A stretch of DNA of 64,000 bases from Poecilobothrus nobilitatus. Its lineage: Eukaryota > Arthropoda > Insecta > Diptera > Dolichopodidae. A program made the position numbers and the translations under genes. Below are positions 1 through 9,500 of this stretch, in pieces. The notes under the pieces are model-generated. The model did not search any database. It was given only the letters and a program-made list of their open reading frames with translations, and was not told the origin of the DNA. The stretch lies in the NCBI GenBank assembly GCA_947095535.1, contig OX352773.1, positions 107,181,685-107,245,684 of the forward strand, read 5' to 3'. Numbering within the stretch: the first letter of the stretch is position 1; every line of letters starts with the position of its first letter.

Positions 1-13
1 AGAGCCTTCATTT

Positions 14-1510
14 TCAATAGGTTGTGCATTTCATTTGGCGGAGCCAGTTGTGCAAACAAGCACATGCCATCATTATATATTCCACCTAAATAATTGGATT
101 TTATTAAATATGTAAATAAATTATATAATTATTTTTTGGGTTTATACAAATATTAAATAAATTTTACCGTTTCCAATTTAGCAATTATTGGAGTTCTAAA
201 AATTCTCTACTTAGTGCATAAAATACCGAAAGCATTTTCAATTATACGACGAGCTCGGCTCAATCTATAATTGAAAATTCTTTTTTTTAATGACAAATTG
301 GATCCTATGAACGGCTTTAACATATTGTTTGTCAATGCAAACGCATCAGCCGCAAGTTATAAAATCTGAGAGAATTGTTATAAAATCTTTGTCTGAATGC
401 AGAATTTCGAAAAACTCCTCCATCACTTTGTCGTCCTGAAGCACCAATATCACACATTATAAAGGAATAATTATGATCCGATATAGCCAAAAGTACCAGA
501 GAGTGTGCTTTCTTGTAATTGAAGAAATCGGACCCTGAATTATCTGGAGCCTAAAATGTTTTCGTAAAATTAAAATGTTTTTATTATAAAAATGAATTAA
601 CTTACTTGAATTGTGACATGTTTTCCATCAATTGCTCCTAGGCAATGAGGAAAATTCCACTGGTGCTCGAAGCCCTCAGCAATTGTTTTGAATGTGTTTT
701 CATTAACTTTTAGAAACACTATATTCTTTAAAACACACACAATTGCTTTTGTTGTTTCCCGTATAATAAAATGGACTGCTGTTGGTGAAACCTTGTATGC
801 TAATGATAAGCTCCTTTGAGATTCTCCAGTAGCTAAAAATCTAAAAAAAAAACAAAATAAGAAATAGAAAAAATATAAAATTTTTAATTTACCTCATTGT
901 AATTACAAGACGAATGTTAATACTAATTGGGACCCTAACAATTTTCGGTTTTTTTATGAGCGGCCCAACCAGTAGTAAAAGTTGTTCCAATTGAGTTGCG
1001 CTCATTCGCATGTAAGTATGGAACAATTCCTTATCATTGATCTTCCTCAGGGATTCAAAAATATTAATGTATGTACCCGATTCATTTCTTTCCTGATAAT
1101 ATGGCCTCACCCAATATTTTTTCTTTTTCCTCGATTGATTTTCCTTAGAATTGCTCTGCTTTAATTCATCAATTAAAGCTGTTGCCATCAAAACCAAAAA
1201 GTTTCCTATCATTGCTTATTAGATATTCCTATGTAGATATTTTATATGTATGTATGTAAATATAAAAAAATATATATTATGTTAACAGAATTTCAATAAG
1301 TAGAATGTAAATCAAATTATAAAATTATGAATTGAAATAATGACAACATTATTTATTACAATCCATGATAATATTATCTAGTATTTAAACTAAAAAATAA
1401 CTTGTATCCAAAATATTTAACTGAAAGATTGATATATTAAAATCATTACCTCTTCTTCTCTGGTCGTCTTCTTCCTGAAGAATTATTGCAGCTCGTGCAA
1501 AGTTCTCCAT
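14..1510 (-). pseudogene. PIF/Harbinger (HARBI1-like) transposase pseudogene, five exons, disrupted
   Basis: This is a DDE transposase/nuclease of the PIF/Harbinger superfamily, which cuts and joins its own element's DNA in the nucleus. Five minus-strand exons join in phase: 1450-1510 (starts ATG, MENFARAA), 893-1214, 606-840, 168-550 and up to 85; the 235, 52, 55 and 82 bp introns all read GT..AG. Family landmarks in order are KYWVRPYY, YMRMSATQLEQLLLLVGP, RFLATGESQRSLS, GAIDGKHVT (first catalytic Asp, 627-629), DIGASGRQSDGGVFRNS (second Asp) and [14 protein letters not shown] (catalytic Glu). Damage seen: between VFRNSAFRQRF and [10 protein letters not shown] (about 357-375) the frame shifts and about 25 expected residues are missing; an in-frame TAG at 207-209 stands where the family usually has Trp before RIFRTPI. 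After HNWLRQ the frame stops at 14-16, which may be another lesion or a missed intron. The element's far end lies beyond base 1. No target duplication or terminal repeat could be fixed. Confidence 0.9.
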
Positions 1511-1523
1511 TGTTTAGAATAAT

Positions 1524-1682
1524 TAATTATATTATATGTATATTTATGTATATTATATATATATATATATTATATATTATATGTATATTATATGTATATA
1601 TAAAATAAATAATTATATTATATGTTTATATATAAAACACTTAGGTATATATATATATATATATATATATATTGATATATAT
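1524..1682. repeat. TA-rich microsatellite
   Basis: Two long runs of alternating T and A (about 1553-1571 and 1645-1672) are separated by ATATTATATGTATA-type degenerate repeat. This is simple-sequence DNA just upstream of the transposase pseudogene start. No coding or regulatory content is visible. Confidence 0.9.
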
Positions 1683-1952
1683 TTCTCACTTTTACCAACT
1701 TTTACTTCAAAATAATTTATTTATTTAGAAAATTTAATGAAATCAAATTTTTCGAATCCGCCAAATCAAGTTTATAAATATAAACAAAACATTAAAAAAA
1801 TAGGTTATGTACATTTTTAGATGTCAAAATCTTGCCATAAATATTTTATAGCAATCTAATATTTTTTCTCCCTCTTTCTTATTGGGAGTGTACTATATTT
1901 CTCTCTTTCTAAAGTCGCGATAAAATTTAAAAATTTCCTCATGAAAACCAGC
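1683..1952. other. AT-rich flank between transposase pseudogene and repeat array
   Basis: This stretch has no module of the downstream array and no open frame of note. A pyrimidine-rich patch (CTCCCTCTTTC, about 1869-1879) is the only local feature. Homology to the array begins abruptly at about 1953 with TTTAAACTAAGTTATTATG, which recurs at 8015 and 12283, so this marks the left edge of the array. Confidence 0.6.
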
Positions 1953-2040
1953 CTTTAAACTAAGTTATTATGTAAATTAAAAAATTAAGTTAAAGTAAAT
2001 TATTGTATTTTTTTCTTTTCAGTGCTTGTGAACCTAAATT

Positions 2041-2054
2041 TGGCGCAGTCGGTA
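2041..2054 (+). other. tRNA-Ser primer-binding-site-like 14-mer
   Basis: TGGCGCAGTCGGTA is the complement expected for the 3' end (…TACCGACTGCG plus CCA) of an insect tRNA-Ser. Some Gypsy-family retroelements prime reverse transcription there, immediately after the left LTR. No paired LTR, gag or pol is visible beside it, so this may be a relic or a coincidence within the P motif. Confidence 0.4.
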
Positions 2055-2071
2055 TATTTGCCGACGGTAAA

Positions 2072-2700
2072 ACAGCTATCGTAATTGAAAAAAACCTCTA
2101 TTTTTTACGGATATGATTATTTCATTATTTATACAACAGTTTGATCTAGACATGCATGGACGAGTTCTAGTTGAGTCTGATTTGGCTCTTTTTAGTATTT
2201 CAATTAATGTTTCAATTTTTACGTTCGTAAACCCATTTTTGGCGACTTAATTCATGTTCCGATAGTCAACCACGTTGTGTTAGTTAATAATATACCATTA
2301 TTATCTTAATGACATTATGGTCAAACGCCGTTATATCACACAGTTCAACGTTAATATTATGTATCTTGTTACAGAGATTGGTGATCATGTCGACGGTTAA
2401 TGTGGCTGATTTGTAGTTCTGGTTACATTCGTGTTATCAAGGATGTTAACAATAAGGGCTGTAGTACTCTATGTCGTATGAATGTATTTAATAGACGTGC
2501 AATATATTACGTGCACTAATTTATATAGACGTGCAATAATTTTGCATTCGTCAGTGTTCTCTACATTTGCATTTTGCGCTATTATTGATTCCATCAGCAG
2601 GACATCTGATTCTTCAACGCGTGTTAATCTTATTCTAGGCTTCCTTATTTTCGTATTATTGATTGTTCCAATAGTTTATAAAGTTTTTTATTCAACCAGG
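2072..2700. repeat. C module, copy 1 (GC-richer, coding-like)
   Basis: C is clearly less AT-rich than the rest of the array. On the plus strand the P frame runs on as GKTAIVIEKNLYFLRI and then stops at TGA, which extends the hemopexin-like reading. Plus-strand ATGs open short frames: one of about 45 codons from near 2114 (MIISLFIQQFDLDMHG) and one of 82 codons at 2482-2730 with a hydrophobic stretch (ILGFLIFVLLIVPIVY). On the minus strand, two separate open stretches (about 2464-2670 and 2290-2400) have a balanced residue mix, such as ESDVLLMESIIAQNAN and MITNLCNKIHNINVELCD. None is recognised. This copy is the most divergent of the seven. Confidence 0.8.
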
Positions 2701-2957
2701 AAAAATTTTTTTTTTAATTATTTACTTTGAATCTGTTATTGATTTGTTTTAATTTACACAAAAATTTCATATGTATGTAAAGTATATGTATTCATATGTG
2801 CCAATAGTTTATAAAGTTTTTTATTCAACCAGTAAATTTTTTTTTTATTTATTTACTTTGAATCTGTTATTGATTTGTTTTAATTTACACAAACATTTCA
2901 TGTGTACAATGTTATTTAGTTCATTTAATTTTTTTATAGTTTGTAATTAATTAAACT

Positions 2958-3428
2958 TATAGATATAGATATATTACTAATAGATAGGCAGTGAAGAAAA
3001 TATTATCAACCAATTTTGAGAAACAGCTGAGTGAACCGTGCGTATGTATTGCTTTAGTTTCCTCAGAAATAGGTTCCTAAAAGGTGAAATAAATTCATTT
3101 TTAATTTTTTTAAGGATTTTATCACTAATTTAGTTATTTTACAAGTAGCTAAAATTTTTAATAACCTAAATTAAATTAAATTTTAATTTTAAAAATAAAA
3201 TATATCAATTATTAAATAATATAAAAACTTAAAATCTCTGAATGAAACTGGTTATGAAAAACTGCTTTACATTATTTTAATAAATATAAACAGCTGAGTG
3301 AACGAAATTTATATATATTATAAAATGCATATGTATTTGTTTTACTGAACAACTTAAGATAGGAAAACACATACGAAGAAAAGAAACGGCTATACCTAAT
3401 TTCCCATCTATTAGTTAATATATCTATG
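2958..3428. mobile_element. MITE D, copy 1
   Basis: This is a non-autonomous DNA-transposon-like element of about 465 bp with no coding capacity. In the clean copies the ends are inverted: the left begins CATAGATATATTACTAACAG and the right ends with its near complement, TAGTTAATATATCTATG. GTTAAACT flanks both sides, while B modules without D carry one GTTAAACT. An 8 bp target duplication fits hAT- or P-type elements, but the superfamily is not certain. Inside, AAACAGCTGAGTGAAC occurs twice, about 267 bp apart. This copy has an extra AGATAT at its left end and ATTAAACT as left target, so it is diverged. Confidence 0.75.
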
Positions 3429-4320
3429 GTTAAACTTTATTCCTTGTCCTTCAGGTCTCATTAATAATAAATTTACAAAAAAGTTCTTTTACAATATTTT
3501 GCAAATTCTACTTGCATTTTTGCTGACGCAAAGATATGTTTGTTACGCGTGACTTTTATTTCCCAGGTAAACATATGTTTATTACGCGTTTGAATTTGTT
3601 CCCCAAGTAGGTAAATAATTATTCGGCAAGTTAATAACTTTTTAATAAAAATTGCGAAATTATCATGAATAGAAGAGAAATAAGTTTTAATCTGTTTCCT
3701 AGGTAAATAAATGATGATTCGCAAAATTCAAACTGTACAATTTTTTTTAGCAGATTCAATATTATTAATGTTATGTTTGTTTTGTATTTGTTTACAGTTT
3801 TTATTGCCTTTACTTTTAATATTTTTGAATAAACCTACATATGTACAAAATTTATAGATGTATGTAAGGTATCTATCCTGTAAACTTAAATTCATAAATT
3901 ATAAATTCCGTTTTTTCTATATTACTTAAATTGAGCTGTCAAATAAACAACAGTGTCAAATTACAATTCTTACATTTATATATTCTTTTTCTTCATATAA
4001 TTTTTACTGCCGCATAATTGCAACTAGTTATTTCCAACTGTACAAAATATGATAAAATATTATCCACCTATACAAATTATTTATAAAATAAAAGTGCAGC
4101 TATAATTGGGTCATTACTGAGTAAAGTTTATACCTATAAAACATAAAATTATTTAAATTAGCTGTCAATACAAAATTATGTTTTAAATTAAGTTATTATG
4201 TAAATTAAAAAATTAAGTTAAAGTAAATTATTGTGTTTTTTTTTATTTATTTTTTTCTTTTCAGTGCTTGTGAACCTAAATTTGACACAGTCGGTATAAT
4301 TGCCGACGGTAAAACGGTAT

Positions 4321-4564
4321 ATAAATTCATATGTGCCAATAGTTTATAGAGTTTTTTATTCAACCAGTAAAATTTTTTTTTAATTGTTTACTTTGAATCT
4401 GTTATTGATTTGTTTTAATTTACACAAAAATTTCATATGTTTATAAATTCATATGTGCCAATAGTTTATAAAGTTTTTTATTCAACCAATATAATTTTTT
4501 TTTTATTATTTACGTTGAATCTGTTATTGATTTGTTTTAATTTACACAAAAATTTCATGTGTAA
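4321..4564. repeat. S module: about 122 bp AT-rich tandem pair (representative)
   Basis: Two consecutive copies, offset 122 bp, each run ATAAATTCATATGTGCCAAT…ATTCAACCA…poly-T…GAATCTGTTATTGATTTG…CACAAAAATTTCAT. S is the commonest piece of the array and occurs dozens of times, singly or as two or three tandem copies, between P or C and B. Its poly-T length varies from copy to copy. The last third of the hydrophobic plus-strand frame in C is simply an S read in one frame. Confidence 0.85.
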
Positions 4565-5455
4565 AATGTTATTTAGTTCATTTTAAATTTTTTATATTAT
4601 ATAATTAGTTAAACTTTATTCCTTCAGGTCTCGTTAATAATTAATTTATAAAAAAGTGCTATTACAACATTTGGCAAATTTTACTTGCATTTTTGCTGAC
4701 GAAAACATATGTATGTTACGCGTGACTTTTATTTCACAGGTAAACATATGTTTATTACGCGTTTGAATTTGTTTCCCAGGTAGGTAAATAATTATTCGGC
4801 AAGTTAATAACTTTTTAATAAAGATCGCGAAATTATTTTGAATTGATGAGAAATAAGTTTTAATTTGTTTCCTAGGTAAATAAATGATGATTCGCAAAAT
4901 TCAAACTACAATTTTTTTAGCAGATTCAATATTATTAATGTTATGTTTGTTTTGTATTTGTTTACAGTTTTTATTGCCTTTACTTCTAATATTTTTGAAT
5001 AAACCTACATATATACATTATTTATAGATGTATGTAAGTTATCTATCCCGTAAACTTAACTTCATAAATTATAAATTCCGTTTTTTCTATATTACTTAAA
5101 TTGCTCTGTCAAATAAACAAAAGTGTCAAATTACAATTCTTACATTTAAATATTTTTTTTCTTCATATAATTTTTACTGTCGCATAATTGCAACTAGTTA
5201 TTTCCAACTGTGCAAAATATGATAAAATATTATCCACCTGTACAAATTATTTATAAAATAAAAGTACAGCTATAATTGGGTCATTACTGAATAAAGTTTA
5301 TAACTATAAAACATAAAATTATTTAAATTAGCTGTCAATACAAAATTATGTTTTAAATTAAGTTATTATGTAAATTAAAAAATTAAGTTAAAGTAAATTA
5401 TTGTGTTTTTTTATTTATTTTTCTCTTTTCAGTGCTTGTGAACCTAAATTTGCGC

Positions 5456-5473
5456 AGTCGGTATATTTACCGA
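5456..5473. other. Perfect 7 bp stem hairpin in P motif
   Basis: GTCGGTA-TATT-TACCGAC can form a 7 bp stem with a 4 nt loop. It is the strongest version of the inverted repeat found in all complete P motifs; most others pair only GTCGG with CCGAC around an 8 nt loop. The same strong form recurs in the P copies at 8092, 12360 and 16628. It could act in RNA or be a protein site; no function is shown. Confidence 0.7.
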
Positions 5474-5480
5474 CGGTAAA

Positions 5481-6119
5481 ACAGCTATCGTAATTGAAAA
5501 AATTCTCTATTTTTTACGGATATGATTATTTCATTATTTATACAACAGTTTGATCTAGACATGCATGGACGAGTTCTAGTTGAGTCTGATTTGGCTCTTT
5601 TTAGTATTTCAATTAATGTTTCAATTTTTACGTCCGTAAACCCATTTCTGGCGATTTAGTTCATGTTCCGATAGTCAACCACGTTGTAGTTAGTTAATAA
5701 TATACCATTAATATCTTAATGACTTCATGGTACAACGCCGTTATATCCCACAGCTCAACGTTAATATTATGTATCTTGTTACAGAGATTGGTGATCATGT
5801 CGTCGGTTAATGTGGCTGATTTGTAGTTCTGGTTACATTCGTGTTATCAAGGATGTTAACAATAAGGGCTGTAGTACTCTATGTCGTATCAATGTATTTT
5901 ATAGACGTGCGATATATTACGTACACTAATTTATATAGACGCGCAATAATTTTGCATTCGTCAGTGTTCTCTACATTTGCATTTTGCGCTATTATTGATT
6001 CCATCAGCAGGACATCTGATTCAAATTCTTCTTCAACGCGTGTTAATCTTATTCTAGACTTCCTTATTTTCGTATTATTGATTGTTCCAATAGTTTATAA
6101 AGTTTTTTATTCAACCAGG
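5481..6119. repeat. C module, copy 2
   Basis: Compared with copy 1 this has 9 extra bases (about 6021-6030) that keep the frame open on both strands. The hydrophobic plus-strand frame is 98 codons from ATG 5853 to about 6149; the longer reading from 5841 needs a GTG start. The preceding P has lost one base, which breaks the hemopexin-like frame. It forms a pair with copy 3. Confidence 0.8.
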
Positions 6120-6376
6120 AAAAATTTTTTTTTTAATTATTTACTTTGAATCTGTTATTGATTTGTTTTAATTTACACAAAAATTTCATATGTATATAAA
6201 GTATATGTATTCATATGTGCCAATAGTTTATAAAGTTTTTTATTCAACCAGTAAATTTTTTTTTTATTTATTTACTTTGAATCTGTTATTGATTTGTTTT
6301 AATTTACACAAACATTTCATGTGTATAATGTTATTTAGTTCATTTAATTTTTTTATAGTTTGTAATTAGTTAAACT

Positions 6377-6841
6377 CATAGATATATTACTAACAGATAG
6401 GCAGTGAAGAAAATATTATCTACCAATTTTGAGAAACAGCTGAGTGAACCGTGCGTATGTATTGCTTTAGTTTCCTCAGAAAAAGGTTCCTAAAAGGTGA
6501 TATAAATTCAATTTTAATTTTTTTAAGGATTTTATCACTAATTTAGTTATTTTACAAGTAGCTAAAATTTTTAATAACCTAAATTAAATTAAATTTTAAT
6601 TCTAAAAATAAAATATATCAATTATTAAGTAATATGAAAACTTAAAATCTCTGAATGAAACTGGTTATGAAAAACTGCTTTACATTATTTTAATAAATAT
6701 AAACAGCTGAGTGAACGAAATGTATATATATTATAAAATGCATATGTATTTTTTTTACTGAATAACTTAAGATAGGAAAACACATAAGAAGAAAAGAAAC
6801 GACTATACCTAATTTCCCATCTATTAGTTAATATATCTATG
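6377..6841. mobile_element. MITE D, copy 2
   Basis: 465 bp. The left target is GTTAAACT (6369-6376); the right target has mutated to GATAAACT, a variant shared by copies 2-5 only. Confidence 0.75.
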
Positions 6842-8139
6842 GATAAACTTTATTCCTTGTCCTTCAGGTCTCATTAATAATAAATTTACAAAAAAGTTCT
6901 TTTACAATATTTTGCAAATTCTACTTGCATTTTTGCTGACGATTACAATTTATTGAAATTACAATTCTTACATTTATATATTCTTTTTCTTCATATAATT
7001 TTTACTGCCGCATAATTGCAACTAGTTATTTCCAACTGTACAAAATATGATAAAATATTATCCACCTGTACAAATTATTTATAAAATAAAAGTACAGCTA
7101 TAATTGGGTCATTACTGAGTAAAGTTTATACCTATAAAACATAAAATTATTTAAATTAGCTGTCAATACAAAATTATGTTTTAAATTAAGTTATTATGTA
7201 AATTAAAAAATTAAGTTAAAGTAAATTATTGTGTTTTTTTTTATTTATTTTTTTCTTTTCAGTGCTTGTGAACCTAAATTTGACACAGTCGGTATAATTG
7301 CCGACGGTAAAACGGTATATAAATTCATATGTGCCAATAGTTTATAGAGTTTTTTATTCAACCAGTAAAATTTTTTTTTAATTGTTTACTTACGCGTTAC
7401 GCGTGACTTTTATTTCACAGGTAAACATATGTTTATTACGCGTTTGAATTTGTTTCCCAGGTAGGTAAATAATTATTCGGCAAGTTAATAACTTTTTAAT
7501 AAAGATCGCGAAATTATTTTGAATTGATGAGAAATAAGTTTTAATTTGTTTCCTAGGTAAATAAATGATGATTCGCAAAATTCAAACTACAATTTTTTTA
7601 GCAGATTCAATATTATTAATGTTATGTTTGTTTTGTATTTGTTTACAGTTTTTATTGCCTTTACTTCTAATATTTTTGAATAAACCTACATATATACATT
7701 ATTTATAGATGTATGTAAGTTATCTATCCCGTAAACTTAAATTCATAAATTATAAATTCCGTTTTTTCTATATTACTTAAATTGCTCTGTCAAATAAACA
7801 AAAGTGTCAAATTACAATTCTTACATTTATATATTTTACTGTCGCATAATTGCAACTAGTTATTTCCAACTGTGCAAAATATGATAAAATATTATCCACC
7901 TGTACAAATTATTTATAAAATAAAAGTACAGCTATAATTGGGTCATTACTGAATAAAGTTTATAACTATAAAACATAAAATTATTTAAATTAGCTGTCAA
8001 TACAAAATTTTTTAAACTAAGTTATTATGTAAATTAAAAAATTAAGTTAAAGTAAATTATTGTGTTTTTTTATTTATTTTTCTCTTTTCAGTGCTTGTGA
8101 ACCTAAATTTGCGCAGTCGGTATATTTACCGACGGTAAA

Positions 8140-8778
8140 ACAGCTATCGTAATTGAAAAAATTCTCTATTTTTTACGGATATGATTATTTCATTATTTAT
8201 ACAACAGTTTGATCTAGACATGCATGGACGAGTTCTAGTTGAGTCTGATTTGGCTCTTTTTAGTATTTCAATTAATGTTTCAATTTTTACGTCCGTAAAC
8301 CCATTTCTGGCGATTTAGTTCATGTTCCGATAGTCAACCACGTTGTAGTTAGTTAATAATATACCATTAATATCTTAATGACTTCATGGTACAACGCCGT
8401 TATATCCCACAGCTCAACGTTAATATTATGTATCTTGTTACAGAGATTGGTGATCATGTCGTCGGTTAATGTGGCTGATTTGTAGTTCTGGTTACATTCG
8501 TGTTATCAAGGATGTTAACAATAAGGGCTGTAGTACTCTATGTCGTATCAATGTATTTTATAGACGTGCGATATATTACGTACACTAATTTATATAGACG
8601 CGCAATAATTTTGCATTCGTCAGTGTTCTCTACATTTGCATTTTGCGCTATTATTGATTCCATCAGCAGGACATCTGATTCAAATTCTTCTTCAACGCGT
8701 GTTAATCTTATTCTAGACTTCCTTATTTTCGTATTATTGATTGTTCCAATAGTTTATAAAGTTTTTTATTCAACCAGG
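8140..8778. repeat. C module, copy 3
   Basis: This is the 2659 bp duplicate of copy 2 and shares its CCCACAG variant. The plus-strand hydrophobic frame runs from ATG 8512 to 8808. Confidence 0.8.
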
Positions 8779-9035
8779 AAAAATTTTTTTTTTAATTATT
8801 TACTTTGAATCTGTTATTGATTTGTTTTAATTTACACAAAAATTTCATATGTATATAAAGTATATGTATTCATATGTGCCAATAGTTTATAAAGTTTTTT
8901 ATTCAACCAGTAAATTTTTTTTTTATTTATTTACTTTGAATCTGTTATTGATTTGTTTTAATTTACACAAACATTTCATGTGTATAATGTTATTTAGTTC
9001 ATTTAATTTTTTTATAGTTTGTAATTAGTTAAACT

Positions 9036-9500
9036 CATAGATATATTACTAACAGATAGGCAGTGAAGAAAATATTATCTACCAATTTTGAGAAACAGCT
9101 GAGTGAACCGTGCGTATGTATTGCTTTAGTTTCCTCAGAAAAAGGTTCCTAAAAGGTGATATAAATTCAATTTTAATTTTTTTAAGGATTTTATCACTAA
9201 TTTAGTTATTTTACAAGTAGCTAAAATTTTTAATAACCTAAATTAAATTAAATTTTAATTCTAAAAATAAAATATATCAATTATTAAGTAATATGAAAAC
9301 TTAAAATCTCTGAATGAAACTGGTTATGAAAAACTGCTTTACATTATTTTAATAAATATAAACAGCTGAGTGAACGAAATGTATATATATTATAAAATGC
9401 ATATGTATTTTTTTTACTGAATAACTTAAGATAGGAAAACACATAAGAAGAAAAGAAACGACTATACCTAATTTCCCATCTATTAGTTAATATATCTATG
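9036..9500. mobile_element. MITE D, copy 3
   Basis: 465 bp. It lies 2659 bp after copy 2 and shares its GATAAACT right target. Confidence 0.75.

Larger units (their letters stand above)
1953..5363. repeat. Left end of mosaic tandem array (units 1 and 2)
   Basis: The array opens with P (2023), full C (2072-2700), S copies, MITE D (2958-3428), module B, then P (4265), two S copies, B and the approach to the third P (5433). Its C copy is the most divergent: it lacks 9 bp near 2612 that C copies 2-5 carry, and it keeps TTGGCGCAGTCGG where copies 2-5 have lost a base. The stretch 4235-5350 is nearly identical to 11165-12280 and 15433-16548, so a piece of this end was later carried into the 4268 bp repeats. 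Nothing here looks like a functional gene. Confidence 0.85.

Noticed and set aside
982..1164. 60-codon plus-strand frame
   Set aside because: It is the antisense of transposase exon 2 and has no independent support.
1533..1680. TA repeats as terminal repeats of the Harbinger element
   Set aside because: They are simple sequence with no defined end, and the other end of the element is outside the window.
2011..2110. Calling P-C as a live exon-intron gene
   Set aside because: The frame stops right after LYFLRI, four copies have a frameshift, and no further blades or partner exons were found in the window.
2360..2380. TATCTTGTTACAG and other TTTNCAG sites as real splice acceptors
   Set aside because: Pyrimidine-plus-AG strings are frequent by chance in this T-rich DNA; only the one before P is followed by coding-like, GC-richer sequence.
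3473..3724. 83-codon minus-strand frames as protein genes
   Set aside because: They start at TTG, repeat internally and lie in tandem repeat DNA. They are described under module B instead.
5841..5852. GTG start for the 102-codon plus frame
   Set aside because: A GTG start is not credible in an animal nuclear sequence; the first ATG is at 5853.
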